Positions 46,572-55,919 of a DNA stretch of 64,000 nucleotides are shown here, piece by piece. The DNA is taken from positions 1,054,001 to 1,118,000 of the forward strand of contig NZ_JAWLJU010000002.1 of the NCBI RefSeq assembly GCF_037120705.1, in the 5' to 3' direction. A program made the position numbers and the translations under genes. This DNA is from Pseudoalteromonas sp. UG3-2. GTDB taxonomy: Bacteria > Pseudomonadota > Gammaproteobacteria > Enterobacterales > Alteromonadaceae. Every line of letters begins with the position of its first letter. Within the stretch, counting starts at the first letter, position 1. The notes under the pieces are model-generated. The model saw nothing but the letters and a program-made list of their open reading frames with translations. It was not told the origin of the DNA and searched no databases.

Positions 46572-47399
46572 ATGACCTTGATTAACCAAGAAATAGAACA
46601 AATCGAACACTACTACAATCTGATCCGCGACTATCTGGTCACCTATAGCTTCCAGCTCCTGGCCGCGATTGTTATCTTTTTATTAGGCTTGTGGTTGTCG
46701 CGCAAGCTGTCAAAAGCTACCGAAGGGGTGATGCTCAAGCATCAGATAGACCCAGCACTGACCAACTTTGTTGGTAATGTCATTAAGGTGCTGATCATCG
46801 CCATGTTTGTGGTCATTGCTTTAGGTAAAGTGGGGATCAGCATCACGCCATTCGTGGCAGCCATTGGTGCCGCATCATTGGGGGCAGGCTTGGCATTACA
46901 AGGGATGCTGGCGAACTATGGCGCGGGTCTGGCCATTATCGCCACACGCCCGTTTGTGATTGGCGATACCATCAGCATTAAAGGCGTCAATGGCGAAGTA
47001 AAAATGATAGAGCTTGGCCACACTACGCTTATCAATGAAGAAAAAGTTGAGATCACCATTCCCAACAAACACATTGTCGGCGAAATCCTACACAACTCCT
47101 TTGCCAATTCGTTGGTCAAAGGTGAAATTGGCATTGCTTACGATGCTGACTATGAGCAGGCACTTGAGCTAATAACCGACATTTTGACGCAACACGATAA
47201 GGTCAGTAACGACCCCAAACCACAAATTGGTATCGAGGCCTTTGCCGACAGCGCAGTGGTATTAAGCTACCGTTACTGGGTGCCTACCACCGCACAAATT
47301 GAAACCAAGTTAGAGATCAATAAAGCCGTGTTTGCCGCCATTCAAGCTGCCGACATTGAAATTCCGTTCCCACAACGGGTGGTGAAAATACTCAATTAA
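46572..47399 (+). CDS. mscS: Small-conductance mechanosensitive channel MscS
   Basis: Heptameric channel opening under membrane tension to release solutes. The 275-residue product (E. coli MscS 286) has three spans, the pore helix GAASLGAGLALQGMLANYG with alternating Gly/Ala, and the cytoplasmic beta domain (GDTISIKGVNGEVKMIELG, then TITIPNKHIVGEIL-like region). It sits 7 bp after lrgB, likely in the same operon, and its end overlaps a second mscS-like gene on the other strand by 8 bp. Confidence 0.92.
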   Translation: MTLINQEIEQIEHYYNLIRDYLVTYSFQLLAAIVIFLLGLWLSRKLSKATEGVMLKHQIDPALTNFVGNVIKVLIIAMFVVIALGKVGISITPFVAAIGAASLGAGLALQGMLANYGAGLAIIATRPFVIGDTISIKGVNGEVKMIELGHTTLINEEKVEITIPNKHIVGEILHNSFANSLVKGEIGIAYDADYEQALELITDILTQHDKVSNDPKPQIGIEAFADSAVVLSYRYWVPTTAQIETKLEINKAVFAAIQAADIEIPFPQRVVKILN

Positions 47400-48279
47400 G
47401 CTTGTCGTTAAAGCCACTGCGCAAATGGAGATCGCGTTGCGGAAACGGGATCTCGATTTGGTATTTTTGAAAGGCATCATCAATGGCCCACAAATAATCA
47501 GACACCAGTGCCGTCGGCCGCTTCACTTGCTCGGGTTGCACCCACACCCCTAAAGTAAAATTAAGGCTACTGTCACCAAACCCTGTCATCCATACCGTGA
47601 TTTCTCTGCCTGGCGTATCTAAGGTGTACTGTACATTGCGTGCTGCCTCCAGTGCTGCCCGCTTCACTTTTTCTTTATCACTGCCATAAGCCACCGAAAA
47701 CGGAATACGAAAGCGTCGGTATTTATCCGACATGGTCCAGTTGGTTACGGTATTCGATACCATCACGGAGTTGGGTATCAATAAATCGACGTTATCGTTG
47801 GTGCGGATCCAGGTTGAGCGCATATGAATGGCAATCACTTCACCCACTACGCCGTCGCTTAGCTCGACAAAGTCCCCTACTTTCACAGACTTTTCCAGTA
47901 GCATCACAATACCCGAGACAAAGTTATTCACCAGCCCCTGTAAACCTAAACCAATGCCCACACCAAGGGCACTGGCGACCAGTGCCAGCTCGGTCATTTC
48001 GATGCCCAGCGCTGTAAGGGCAATGATAAAACCAATGAACAGAACGATATAGTGAATGATCCGCCCTATGACATAAGCAGAGGTGTGCTGGATCACTCCT
48101 TGGCGCGATGCTAAACGGTTAAATGCCAAACGCAGCAGTTTAGAAATAATAAACGTTGCTATGATGACAGCAACAAATGAGAGCGCTTCACCCACTTGCA
48201 ACGAAAACTTGCCCAGCGCAAAAAGCTCTTGCTCAAGCCAAGAAATATCAAGCTGGGTAACGTCGGATGGTTTAATCAT
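47392..48279 (-). CDS. MscS-family mechanosensitive channel, second copy
   Basis: A 295-residue MscS-like product with three spans, pore helix ALGVGIGLGLQGLVNNFVSG, and a cytoplasmic domain with GDFVELSDGVVGEVIAIHMR and DLLIPNSVMVSNTVTNW. It is clearly divergent from the neighbouring copy and carries an amino-terminal extension, closer to the YbdG/YnaI-like branch without matching either exactly. Tail-to-tail with mscS, sharing 8 bp. Confidence 0.88.
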   Translation of the reverse strand: MIKPSDVTQLDISWLEQELFALGKFSLQVGEALSFVAVIIATFIISKLLRLAFNRLASRQGVIQHTSAYVIGRIIHYIVLFIGFIIALTALGIEMTELALVASALGVGIGLGLQGLVNNFVSGIVMLLEKSVKVGDFVELSDGVVGEVIAIHMRSTWIRTNDNVDLLIPNSVMVSNTVTNWTMSDKYRRFRIPFSVAYGSDKEKVKRAALEAARNVQYTLDTPGREITVWMTGFGDSSLNFTLGVWVQPEQVKRPTALVSDYLWAIDDAFQKYQIEIPFPQRDLHLRSGFNDKLN

Positions 48280-48355
48280 GTGATTTGGTTATTGTTTTGT
48301 TTTTATTAGTTTGGTCATTTATACACGGAATGACAAGCCCTGATGTCACAGTAAC

Positions 48356-48385
48356 AAAAAAGCCTTCACTGGGTGAAGGCTTTTT
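48356..48385 (-). terminator. Terminator after cysS
   Basis: Perfect stem AAAAAGCCTTCAC/GTGAAGGCTTTTT with a 3-nt loop, 16 bp past the cysS stop. Confidence 0.9.
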
Positions 48386-48400
48386 CAAGTAGTGCGATGG

Positions 48401-49780
48401 TTATGCTTTACGCCACGTGGTTTTACCGGCGCTGTCTTCAAGTACCACGCCCATGGCAGTAAGAGCATCCCGAGCTTCATCGGCTGCAGCCCAATCTTTG
48501 TTGGCACGGGCAACCTTGCGCTGCTCGATAAGCGCCTCAATTTGCGCCACTTCGTCATCGTCTTGCTCGCCTTTTAAGAAGGCATCGGGCTCTTGTTGCG
48601 CAATGCCTAACACGCCAGCAAGGGTAACGAGAATATAGGCATGTTCAGCCGCCGCTTGTTGATCTGTCTCTTTTAAGCGGTTCACTTCTTTGGCTAACTC
48701 AAAAATGACCGGTAATGCTTCTGGAGTATTAAAGTCATCGTTCATGGCCGCTTCAAAACGTGCCACATACTCATTGCCTTTGAGCTCCACGGCTTGTGGC
48801 TCAACACCACGCAGCGAGGTATAAATGCGCTCTAATGAGGCGCGTGCCTGCTCTAGGTTTTCTTGCGAGTAGTTTAACTGACTGCGATAGTGGCCATTAA
48901 TCAAAAAGTAACGCACCGTTTCACGGTCGTAGGCTTTAAGTACTTCGCGGACGGTGAAAAAGTTACCTAATGACTTCGACATCTTTTCTTTGTTGACCTG
49001 GACCATACCAGTGTGGATCCAAGTATTGACGTAGCGGCCATTGTTAGCACAGCATGACTGCGCGATTTCATTTTCATGGTGTGGGAATTGCAAATCTGAG
49101 CCACCACCATGAATGTCAAAAAACTCACCTAAATGTTTCGAGCTCATGGCGCTACATTCAATGTGCCAACCAGGACGACCATCGCCCCATGGCGACTGCC
49201 ACGATGGCTCATCCGCTTTGGCTTTTTTCCACAGCACGAAGTCCAGCGGATCTTCTTTATCTTGTGCCACCTCAACGCGAGCACCTGCTTGCAACATATC
49301 GAGGTCTTGCTGTGACAGCTGGCCGTATTGCTCGAACGTTGAAACATCAAATAAGACATCGCCATTTTTCGCCACATAAGCATGACCTTTTGCTATTAAG
49401 CGCTCGATCATGGCGATGATCTCATCCATGTGGCCGGTGACCGTGGGTTCAATATCAGCAGGCAAGATGTTAAGTGCTTCAAAGTCTTCGTGCATGGCTT
49501 TGGTCATGCGCACCGTTAAGTCATTAATGGCTTCGTTATTTTCCGCGGCTCTTTTAATGATTTTGTCGTCAACATCGGTGATGTTACGCACATAAGTGAC
49601 GTCGTAACCTAGGTAACGCAAATAGCGGTTCATCACATCGAATGAGACGTAAGTTCGAGCGTGTCCCACATGGCAGAAGTCATAAATGGTGATACCACAC
49701 ACGTACATATCAACCTTGCCTTCTTTGAGCGGTTTAAAGGGGGCTTTTTGGCGAGTGAGTGTGTTGAATATCTGCAACAT
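48401..49780 (-). CDS. cysS: Cysteinyl-tRNA synthetase
   Basis: Class I synthetase charging tRNA-Cys. The ATG at 49780 gives 459 residues (E. coli 461) starting [17 protein letters not shown]; a TTG nine bases upstream is less likely, and AGGAA precedes the ATG. The HIGH motif is HVGH in [14 protein letters not shown], the KMSKS motif is [10 protein letters not shown], and zinc-binding Cys/His residues appear in [14 protein letters not shown] and HHENEIAQS. Divergent from ppiB, as in E. coli. Confidence 0.97.
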   Translation of the reverse strand: MLQIFNTLTRQKAPFKPLKEGKVDMYVCGITIYDFCHVGHARTYVSFDVMNRYLRYLGYDVTYVRNITDVDDKIIKRAAENNEAINDLTVRMTKAMHEDFEALNILPADIEPTVTGHMDEIIAMIERLIAKGHAYVAKNGDVLFDVSTFEQYGQLSQQDLDMLQAGARVEVAQDKEDPLDFVLWKKAKADEPSWQSPWGDGRPGWHIECSAMSSKHLGEFFDIHGGGSDLQFPHHENEIAQSCCANNGRYVNTWIHTGMVQVNKEKMSKSLGNFFTVREVLKAYDRETVRYFLINGHYRSQLNYSQENLEQARASLERIYTSLRGVEPQAVELKGNEYVARFEAAMNDDFNTPEALPVIFELAKEVNRLKETDQQAAAEHAYILVTLAGVLGIAQQEPDAFLKGEQDDDEVAQIEALIEQRKVARANKDWAAADEARDALTAMGVVLEDSAGKTTWRKA

Positions 49781-49914
49781 GTAGTTCAATTCCTAGTTTC
49801 GGGTATATTTACAAAATTACTGATAATCATATCACCTGCGTGGCGTGGGCTCTAGCAATTAACTGGGATTTAACGTCCCTTTTTTGCTTTTTTCTGCTGA
49901 TTTTACTGCAAAGC

Positions 49915-49942
49915 TTTTTCACCTTGGTAAAGTTGTTATAAA
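49915..49942 (+). promoter_or_regulatory. Possible ppiB promoter
   Basis: TATAAA at 49937-49942 is a good -10, in the cysS/ppiB divergent gap. The best -35 (CTTTTT/TTTTTC near 49915) is weak, spacing 16-17 bp. Confidence 0.35.
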
Positions 49943-49977
49943 ATAGGGTTTTAATCACTAGCACTATGGACACTAAC

Positions 49978-50472
49978 ATGGTTGTTTTAGAAACAAATCA
50001 CGGCGAGATCCGCATTAACCTTTTCGCTGACAAAGCACCTGAAACGGTTGCCAACTTCCTTAACTACGTTAACAGCGGCTTTTACAATGGCACTATTTTC
50101 CACCGTGTCATTGATGGCTTTATGGTTCAAGGCGGTGGTTTTGCCCCAGGTATGGAGCAAAAGCCAGTTGAAGCCCCAATTAAAAATGAAGCCAATAATG
50201 GTCTTGCCAACAAAGTAGGCACTTTGGCCATGGCGCGTACACCGGATCCACACTCGGCAACAGCACAGTTTTTCATTAACGTAAATGACAACGACTTCCT
50301 TAACTTTTCCAGCGAAACCTCGCAAGGTTGGGGTTATTGCGTGTTTGCAGAAGTGGTTGAAGGCATGGACGTAGTAAACAAAATTAAAGGCGTGGCCACA
50401 GGCTCTGCCGGTTTCCACCAAGACGTACCACTTGAAGACGTGATCATTGAAAAAGCCTACGTTGCAGAGTAA
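49978..50472 (+). CDS. ppiB: Peptidyl-prolyl cis-trans isomerase B
   Basis: Cytoplasmic cyclophilin. The ATG at 49978 gives 164 residues, the E. coli length, starting [16 protein letters not shown]; an ATG 12 bp upstream is also possible. The cyclophilin signature is clear: [18 protein letters not shown] with the catalytic Arg, [16 protein letters not shown], and [19 protein letters not shown]. lpxH follows 60 bp downstream, the standard cysS/ppiB-lpxH order. Confidence 0.97.
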   Translation: MVVLETNHGEIRINLFADKAPETVANFLNYVNSGFYNGTIFHRVIDGFMVQGGGFAPGMEQKPVEAPIKNEANNGLANKVGTLAMARTPDPHSATAQFFINVNDNDFLNFSSETSQGWGYCVFAEVVEGMDVVNKIKGVATGSAGFHQDVPLEDVIIEKAYVAE

Positions 50473-50532
50473 TTAACGTACTTTTTTCATTTCGGGCCAG
50501 CGCTACGCTGGCCTAATTATTCCAGAGGGATC

Positions 50533-51267
50533 ATGGCTAAAACCTACTTTATTGCCGATTTGCACCTAACTGAGCAACGCAGTGACATCACCCAAGCATT
50601 TTTTGCTTTTTTAGATACCCACATGACCCAGGACGTGGATGCGTTATACATTCTTGGCGATTTCTTTGAAGTATGGATTGGTGATGATGAGCGCGATCCA
50701 TATGCGCTATCCATTGCCGCTAAGCTGCGTCAATTGCAACAACTCAATATTGCTGTCTTCTTTATCCATGGCAATCGCGACTTTTTAATTAAACAGGCGT
50801 TCGCCGACGAATGCCACATGACTCTACTACCAGAGCAGGCGGTAATCGATTTATACGGTACGCCAACTGTGATTTTGCACGGTGACGAGATGTGTACTCA
50901 GGATGAGGCCTATCAAAAATTCCGTAAAAAAAGCCGTGGCTGGTGGTGGCCAAGACTGATGCTGGCCATGCCACTTTGGTATCGCCGCCGTGTCGCTGCG
51001 GATGCCAGACGCAAAAGTGTAGAAAATCAAAAAGGCAAACCGCTGGAAATTTTAGACGTCACCGAAGAGGCGGTAGCACAGATGTTTGCCAAGCATCAGG
51101 TCAACAATATGATCCATGGCCATACCCACAGACCAAAAGTGCACCACTACCCTGACGGCAAGGTACGCACAGTATTGGGTGACTGGTACTCACAGAGTTC
51201 ATACTTAGTGGTTGAAGACAGCGGTGAGCAACAACTCCTTTGTCACCCGTTTAGCGCTAATGGTTAA
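50533..51267 (+). CDS. lpxH: UDP-2,3-diacylglucosamine diphosphatase
   Basis: Manganese phosphoesterase that cuts UDP-2,3-diacylglucosamine to lipid X, the step between LpxD and LpxB of the same pathway at the left of the window. The 244-residue product (E. coli 240) has all metallophosphoesterase motifs: FIADLHL, LGDFFEVWIGDD, HGNRDFL, HGDEMCTQDEAYQKFR and HGHTHRPKVHH. It ends convergently with miaE, 6 bp apart. Confidence 0.97.
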   Translation: MAKTYFIADLHLTEQRSDITQAFFAFLDTHMTQDVDALYILGDFFEVWIGDDERDPYALSIAAKLRQLQQLNIAVFFIHGNRDFLIKQAFADECHMTLLPEQAVIDLYGTPTVILHGDEMCTQDEAYQKFRKKSRGWWWPRLMLAMPLWYRRRVAADARRKSVENQKGKPLEILDVTEEAVAQMFAKHQVNNMIHGHTHRPKVHHYPDGKVRTVLGDWYSQSSYLVVEDSGEQQLLCHPFSANG

Positions 51268-51273
51268 CGGCCG

Positions 51274-52059
51274 CTAGCTTAGCGGCGCACCAGAATGAAA
51301 TTTAAAATCACTGTCTTGGCTGGTGATGAGTTCATTTTCAACCTGCTGAAATAACGCAATACGCCCCGCCACATCACAGCGCTTAGGGTCGGTGGCATTG
51401 GCGACCTGCTCGGCTAGGCTAATGTAGTCTTGATAATGCCGTGCTTCAGAGCGCAGTAATGACACATAAAACTTGGCGATGTCTTTATCGAGCAAAGGCG
51501 CCAATTTGGCAAACCGTTCACATGAACGGGCTTCGATGTAAGCACCAATAATTAACTTATCCACCAAGGCTGCCGGCTCGTAGGTGCGAATGTGTTTAAT
51601 CATTCCTGAAGCGTAACGCGAAGCCTGAACATACTCCACCGGAATTTGGCGGCTGCGAATAATCTCCAGCACCTGCTCAAAATGATGCAACTCTTCTTTG
51701 ATTAAGCGCACCATCTTATCCAAGATGTCTTGGTTATAGCTGTACTCCGGCTTTGCAGTTAGCGTGCCGATAAGCTCATTTTTACTGCCACTAAACTCAC
51801 CATCGCCAACACTACGATAAACAAAATCTTCGTAGGGCTTGAGCCAGCTCAATAAGGTTTGAGCGGAATTATCGTCAATGGCGTATTTGCGGATCAAAAA
51901 GGCGGCGCTCTGTGCCGCTTTCAGCTCACAATGCATATGATCAATAAGCAACAACGGCAAATGCTCCGCTTGTTTGGCTTTATCCAGCCAAGTTTGCGGC
52001 GTTTGCGCACCTAAGAACTGATTAATGGGTTCGAGGAGTTCTCTATACTTTTCTAACAT
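51274..52059 (-). CDS. miaE: tRNA-(ms2io6A)-hydroxylase
   Basis: Non-haem diiron monooxygenase that hydroxylates the ms2i6A37 side chain of tRNA. The 261-residue product (Salmonella about 270) has the paired carboxylate ligands in MHCELKAAQSA, KEELHHFEQVLE, IEARSCERF and RSEARHYQDYIS, a ferritin-like four-helix arrangement. MiaE is patchily distributed and absent from E. coli K-12. The substrate depends on MiaA and MiaB, which are not in the window. Confidence 0.95.
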   Translation of the reverse strand: MLEKYRELLEPINQFLGAQTPQTWLDKAKQAEHLPLLLIDHMHCELKAAQSAAFLIRKYAIDDNSAQTLLSWLKPYEDFVYRSVGDGEFSGSKNELIGTLTAKPEYSYNQDILDKMVRLIKEELHHFEQVLEIIRSRQIPVEYVQASRYASGMIKHIRTYEPAALVDKLIIGAYIEARSCERFAKLAPLLDKDIAKFYVSLLRSEARHYQDYISLAEQVANATDPKRCDVAGRIALFQQVENELITSQDSDFKFHSGAPLS

Positions 52060-52188
52060 AACAATAAAATACTCTGGCTTTGTGCTATTTTAACACAAGT
52101 TGACGCTGCAGGGACTACTAGGGCAAGGGTTGGCGTTAATTTTTAGAACTTTCTGAAAATAACAATGGCGCTATTTAAAGACATTTTC

Positions 52189-52217
52189 TTGACAAAAATT
52201 CAGTCGTCTCCCATAAC
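52189..52217 (+). promoter_or_regulatory. Promoter of the Yip1-family gene
   Basis: Consensus TTGACA (52189-52194), 17-bp spacer, CATAAC (52212-52217), about 50 bp before the ATG. Confidence 0.65.
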
Positions 52218-52227
52218 TTAAAATGAA

Positions 52228-52246
52228 TTGTACAAAAATAGTACAA
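52228..52246. repeat. TTGTAC palindrome, possible operator
   Basis: TTGTAC-N7-GTACAA directly downstream of the -10, in the first transcribed bases. The position fits a repressor site; no regulator is known. Confidence 0.4.
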
Positions 52247-52268
52247 AGCTAATTATAAGGGGCTAACT

Positions 52269-52868
52269 ATGATCTTTAATCATTTATGGGGCCTATATGC
52301 CCACCCACACGAAGAGTGGCAAACCATTGATAACCGCCACGAAAGTATGTTTTACAGTTTGTCACATATTGCTCTGATTGCTCTTATTCCGAGCATTATG
52401 GGTTACTATTCTTCTGTTTATTTAGGCTGGAGTGTAGGAGCAGGCAACGATGTTTACCTAACTCACGACTCTGCACTGTTGATTGGCGTTGCCATGTATT
52501 GTGCGCTTATTGTTGGGGTGTTTATCCTCGCTTACCTTGCTCATTGGATGGCGGTTACGTTTGGTGCTCAGCCTACTTACACGCAAACCCTTGAGCTGTC
52601 GGCTTACACAGCAACGCCGATGTTTATGTCTGCGTTTGCGGCATTCTACCCCGAACTCTGGTTTGTGGTGTCTGTTGGCATGGTGGCACTGGCTTACTCG
52701 GTTTACCTACTCTATACCGGTGTGCCCATCTTGATGCACATTCCTGAAGAGCGTGGTTTTATTTACGCCAGCTCAGTGGTTACCTGCGGCTTGGTTTTAT
52801 TAGTCATTATTCTAGCTGCCACGGCCATTTTATGGACCAATGGCATTATTAGCCCTACTTTTACCTAA
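52269..52868 (+). CDS. Yip1-family inner-membrane protein (YohC-like)
   Basis: A 199-residue product with a short amino end (NHLWGLYAHPHEEWQTID) typical of the bacterial Yip1/YohC family, then five membrane spans, for example LSHIALIALIPSIMGYYSS, LIVGVFILAYLAHWMAV and GLVLLVIILAATAIL. E. coli YohC is of similar length (195) and unknown function. It stands alone between its own promoter and a strong terminator. AAGGGG precedes ATG. Confidence 0.85.
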   Translation: MIFNHLWGLYAHPHEEWQTIDNRHESMFYSLSHIALIALIPSIMGYYSSVYLGWSVGAGNDVYLTHDSALLIGVAMYCALIVGVFILAYLAHWMAVTFGAQPTYTQTLELSAYTATPMFMSAFAAFYPELWFVVSVGMVALAYSVYLLYTGVPILMHIPEERGFIYASSVVTCGLVLLVIILAATAILWTNGIISPTFT

Positions 52869-52934
52869 ATACAGCTTAAGTCTGTTGTGGCAATGCCAAA
52901 ATGCGTTTTGCCATTCTCCTAAATTAACACCCAT

Positions 52935-52963
52935 AGCGGCGCCCGAAAGCGCCGCTTTTTTTT
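52935..52963 (+). terminator. Terminator after the Yip1-family gene
   Basis: Perfect stem AGCGGCGC/GCGCCGCT with a 6-nt loop and seven further T. Confidence 0.9.
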
Positions 52964-53060
52964 GCCCAGGAAGATAGAGGCCAGCGGCAAATGACTGCGA
53001 TTTGTTTACAGTTAAAAGGCCACTATGTACTTTTCTGACGTGCTCTTAAAAGTGAAAACA

Positions 53061-53090
53061 AAAACGCAGCTCTAAGAGCTGCGCTTTTTT
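53061..53090 (-). terminator. Terminator after phhB
   Basis: Stem CGCAGCTC/GAGCTGCG with a 3-nt loop and A/T tracts on both sides, 21 bp past the phhB stop. Confidence 0.85.
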
Positions 53091-53111
53091 ATATTTAGCA
53101 GTTATTTAACC

Positions 53112-53456
53112 TTACAGTGCGTCGAACACCTCATCGGTTTTTGCAGCACAAATAAAGTCGTTTTTATGCAAGCCTTTAATTGAATGGCTCCACCACGTTA
53201 CGGTGACCTTGCCCCACTCGGTTAACAGGCCTGGGTGGTGACCTTCTTCTTCAGCCATATCACCCACTTTATTGGTAAATGCCAAGGCTTGTTTGAAGTT
53301 TTTAAACTTATAAACTCGCTCTAGTTGCATAATACCGTCGCGTACCTCGGGCACCCAATCTGGGATCTGCTTGATCAGTACCGCCAGTTCTTCATCTGAT
53401 ACTTTAGGCGCATCCGCACGACACGCTTCACATTTTTGTGCACTTAAATCAGACAT
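53112..53456 (-). CDS. phhB: Pterin-4a-carbinolamine dehydratase
   Basis: Recycles the pterin cofactor after phenylalanine hydroxylation. The 114-residue product has the PCD/DCoH core with [20 protein letters not shown] (the His-His pair) and [20 protein letters not shown]. It lies 11 bp after phhA, so both are made from one transcript and act in one cycle. CEAC near the start is a possible metal site of unknown meaning. Confidence 0.95.
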   Translation of the reverse strand: MSDLSAQKCEACRADAPKVSDEELAVLIKQIPDWVPEVRDGIMQLERVYKFKNFKQALAFTNKVGDMAEEEGHHPGLLTEWGKVTVTWWSHSIKGLHKNDFICAAKTDEVFDAL

Positions 53457-53467
53457 TAATCGATTCC

Positions 53468-54265
53468 TTAACTTGCTAGTTTTTCTTTTGGGGGAAACTT
53501 TGGCTCAAATAGCCCCAGCTCTTTTGCTTGCTCCACTAACGACATAATATCGAGTTTTGAGATTTCAAATAAGTCGTCAATGCCATTAATGGTATAGTAA
53601 ACAGGTTGCATAATGTCGATTCTATACGGGGTACGCAACACGTTCAGTACATTCATTGGGTTTATTTCAGGCTTGTCGGTGTAAACGTACTCAGTCTCAC
53701 CTGGGCTTGATAAAATGCCACCGCCGTAAATACGTAAGCCATCTTCGGTTTGCATTAAACCAAATTCAACCGTAAACCAGTATAGACGCGCCAGATAGAC
53801 ACGATCTTTTTTCTCGGCGGCATACCCTAACTGACCATATTTGTGAGTAAACTCTGCAAAAGCAGGATTCGTCAGCATGGCGCAATGACCAAATATCTCG
53901 TGGAAGATATCCGGCTCTTGCAGATAATCAAACTCTTCACGTGAGCGGATAAAAGTAGCCACTGGAAATTGTTTATTGGCAAGTAACCTGAAGAATTCAT
54001 CAAAGTCGATAAGTGCTGGAACCGGCGTAACCTGCCAGCCAGTTTCTTTTTCTAAGACTTCGTTAAGCTCACTCAGCTGGGGAATTCTGTCGGTTGGCAA
54101 ATTGATTTTCTTCAAGCCCTCAAGATATTCATCACAGGCTTTGCCCTCAATGCATTTCAGCTGGCGCTCAACGAGCTCTGACCACGTTTGGTTTTCTTCA
54201 TCTGTCCAAGCAATGTAACCATTTTCGTCTGGTTGCCTAGAAACGTATTTACTTGCTTTAGCCAT
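53468..54265 (-). CDS. phhA: Phenylalanine 4-hydroxylase
   Basis: Iron- and tetrahydropterin-dependent enzyme converting phenylalanine to tyrosine. The 265-residue product (Pseudomonas 262) has the iron ligands in [15 protein letters not shown] and the Glu in YWFTVEFGL, with no regulatory ACT domain, as in other bacterial forms. The 254-bp upstream gap contains a tandem 22-bp repeat that may bind an activator. PhhR/TyrR-type regulators control phhA elsewhere, but no perfect TGTAAA-N6-TTTACA box was found and no regulator gene adjoins. Confidence 0.96.
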   Translation of the reverse strand: MAKASKYVSRQPDENGYIAWTDEENQTWSELVERQLKCIEGKACDEYLEGLKKINLPTDRIPQLSELNEVLEKETGWQVTPVPALIDFDEFFRLLANKQFPVATFIRSREEFDYLQEPDIFHEIFGHCAMLTNPAFAEFTHKYGQLGYAAEKKDRVYLARLYWFTVEFGLMQTEDGLRIYGGGILSSPGETEYVYTDKPEINPMNVLNVLRTPYRIDIMQPVYYTINGIDDLFEISKLDIMSLVEQAKELGLFEPKFPPKEKLAS

Positions 54266-54428
54266 AATTTACTCTCTCTTTACCACTTCAGTGTGTTGTT
54301 GAGGTTCGACGTACGAACTGTCCTGTTGATGATCTGAAGTGCTTCAACTTGTGATATCGATACTAAGTAAAACTGACTTAAAGTGTAATAGTTGAGCGGT
54401 TTATGCCTTAGTGGTAAAACCACCAAAA

Positions 54429-54472
54429 CGTAAACCAAACAAAACACCACTGTAAACAAATCAAAACAAAGC
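54429..54472. repeat. Tandem 22-bp repeat upstream of phhA
   Basis: Two adjacent copies beginning CGTAAAC (54429) and TGTAAAC (54451), matching at about 16 of 22 positions with CAAAACA shared. The period of 22 bp is two helical turns, so a protein would bind both on the same face. Confidence 0.5.
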
Positions 54473-54474
54473 AA

Positions 54475-54500
54475 TAAAAAAGGGGCTTAAAGCCCCATTT
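54475..54500 (-). terminator. Terminator after megL
   Basis: Stem GGGGCT/AGCCCC with a 3-nt loop followed on the minus strand by six T, 20 bp past the megL stop. Confidence 0.85.
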
Positions 54501-54519
54501 TTAGTAAACCTAACTGTAC

Positions 54520-55698
54520 TTAAATCTTATCAAATGCCTGTTTCAGATCCTCGATAATATCATCGACGTCCTCTAACCCTACCGAAATACGAATAAGACC
54601 ATCCGAAATTCCAGCCGCAAGACGCTCTTCAGGGGTGTATGGAGAGTGTGTCATTGAAGCCGGATGCTGGATCAAGGTTTCAGGGTCGCCCAAACTAACC
54701 GCAAGTGTACAAAGCTCAGTGGAATTAATAAATCGCTCACCTTGCTCTAGGTTGCCGTCGAGCTCAAAAGCAATAACGCCCCCTGCTCCTTTCATCTGCT
54801 CACCCAAAAATTTATAGCCAGGGTGTGATGGTAGGCCAGGATAATACACCTGATTCACTTTTGGGTGCGCCTGTAAAAACTCGGCAACCGCTTGAGCATT
54901 TTGACAGTGGCGCTGCACTCGTAAGGCCAAGGTTTTCAAGCCGCGGTTAATTAGCCAAGCATCGTGCGGGCTAATTGTCGCACCAATGTCTTTTAATACC
55001 GTCAACTTGATGGTTTCAATGTGCTCGCTAGAGCCACACACTAACCCCGCCACAACATCACCATGACCATTTAAATACTTAGTGGCACTGTGGACGATAA
55101 GATCCGCACCATAGTTCACTGGTTTTTGCAGTAGTGGTGTCATAAAGGTGTTGTCGACAACAAACAGTAAGCTGTGCTTTTTCGCCACCGCACCGAGCAT
55201 GGCTAAATCCAGCACCGTCATATTGGGGTTGATTGGTGTTTCGGCAAACAGCATTTTGGTATTACTTTGTACCGCCTGCTGCAATGCCTGCTCGTCAGTC
55301 AAATCAACAAAGGTAACCTCGATGCCAAATTTAGGCAGCATGTGGGCAAATAAAGCAAAGCTGCAACCATATAACGCGCTAGATGCAATAAGGTGGTCAC
55401 CTTGTTGCAAAAAGCTCAGCACCGCAGCCGACACCGCGCCCATACCTGTCGCTGTTGCCGCCGCATCTTCCATGCCCTCAAGCTGAGCCACTTTTTCTTC
55501 TAGCTCTCTAGTAGTAGGGTTACCAAGGCGGGTATAAATATATCCTCCTTCCTCACCGGCAAATCGGGCAGCACCTTGCGCGGCATCCTTAAAGTGGAAT
55601 GTCGACGTTTGATATAACGGAGAAGTTAATGCGCCATGGGGGTCGTCGAAATGGTTGGGACCGTGAATACATTGACTGTCGTCTTTTAACTTTTTCAT
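54520..55698 (-). CDS. megL: Methionine gamma-lyase
   Basis: PLP enzyme splitting methionine into methanethiol, ammonia and 2-oxobutyrate. The 392-residue product belongs to the Cys/Met metabolism family, with the PLP lysine in HSATKYLNGHGDVV near residue 207 and YTRLGNPT near residue 55. The active-site cysteine typical of methionine gamma-lyase is present in SSALYGCSFALF, favouring this over cystathionine gamma-synthase or lyase. Terminators flank it, so it is probably monocistronic. With phhAB it forms an amino-acid catabolic neighbourhood. Confidence 0.88.
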   Translation of the reverse strand: MKKLKDDSQCIHGPNHFDDPHGALTSPLYQTSTFHFKDAAQGAARFAGEEGGYIYTRLGNPTTRELEEKVAQLEGMEDAAATATGMGAVSAAVLSFLQQGDHLIASSALYGCSFALFAHMLPKFGIEVTFVDLTDEQALQQAVQSNTKMLFAETPINPNMTVLDLAMLGAVAKKHSLLFVVDNTFMTPLLQKPVNYGADLIVHSATKYLNGHGDVVAGLVCGSSEHIETIKLTVLKDIGATISPHDAWLINRGLKTLALRVQRHCQNAQAVAEFLQAHPKVNQVYYPGLPSHPGYKFLGEQMKGAGGVIAFELDGNLEQGERFINSTELCTLAVSLGDPETLIQHPASMTHSPYTPEERLAAGISDGLIRISVGLEDVDDIIEDLKQAFDKI

Positions 55699-55871
55699 AC
55701 TTGCCTGCTGATTTTATTTATAATTGCTTGTGTATTAACTATTTATTGCAGACGGTGATAATAAACAAGCATGCCAGATGGGCAGACGGCTAGTTACGAT
55801 TAAGTAGCTGGCAATTATTGCTAGCACAAGTGTATAAAATAGTTGCCGACCATTGTACTGACAGCAATAAC

Positions 55872-55891
55872 AGGGCCGTTTTCACGGCCCT
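55872..55891 (-). terminator. Hairpin between ycjF and megL
   Basis: Stem AGGGCCG/CGGCCCT with a 6-nt loop, 28 bp past ycjF. The T-rich tail is better on the plus side than on the ycjF side, so efficiency for ycjF is uncertain. Confidence 0.5.
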
Positions 55892-55919
55892 TAACTTTTT
55901 GTTTAAACGAGCTTTATGC

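Noticed and set aside
54280..54474. 64-codon frame upstream of phhA on the minus strand
   Set aside because: Lies across the phhA promoter region and tandem repeat, lacks a ribosome-binding site and resembles nothing.
54266..54519. TyrR/PhhR box upstream of phhA
   Set aside because: Only TGTAAA half-sites were seen; no TGTAAA-N6-TTTACA palindrome, so I list the tandem repeat but not a named operator.
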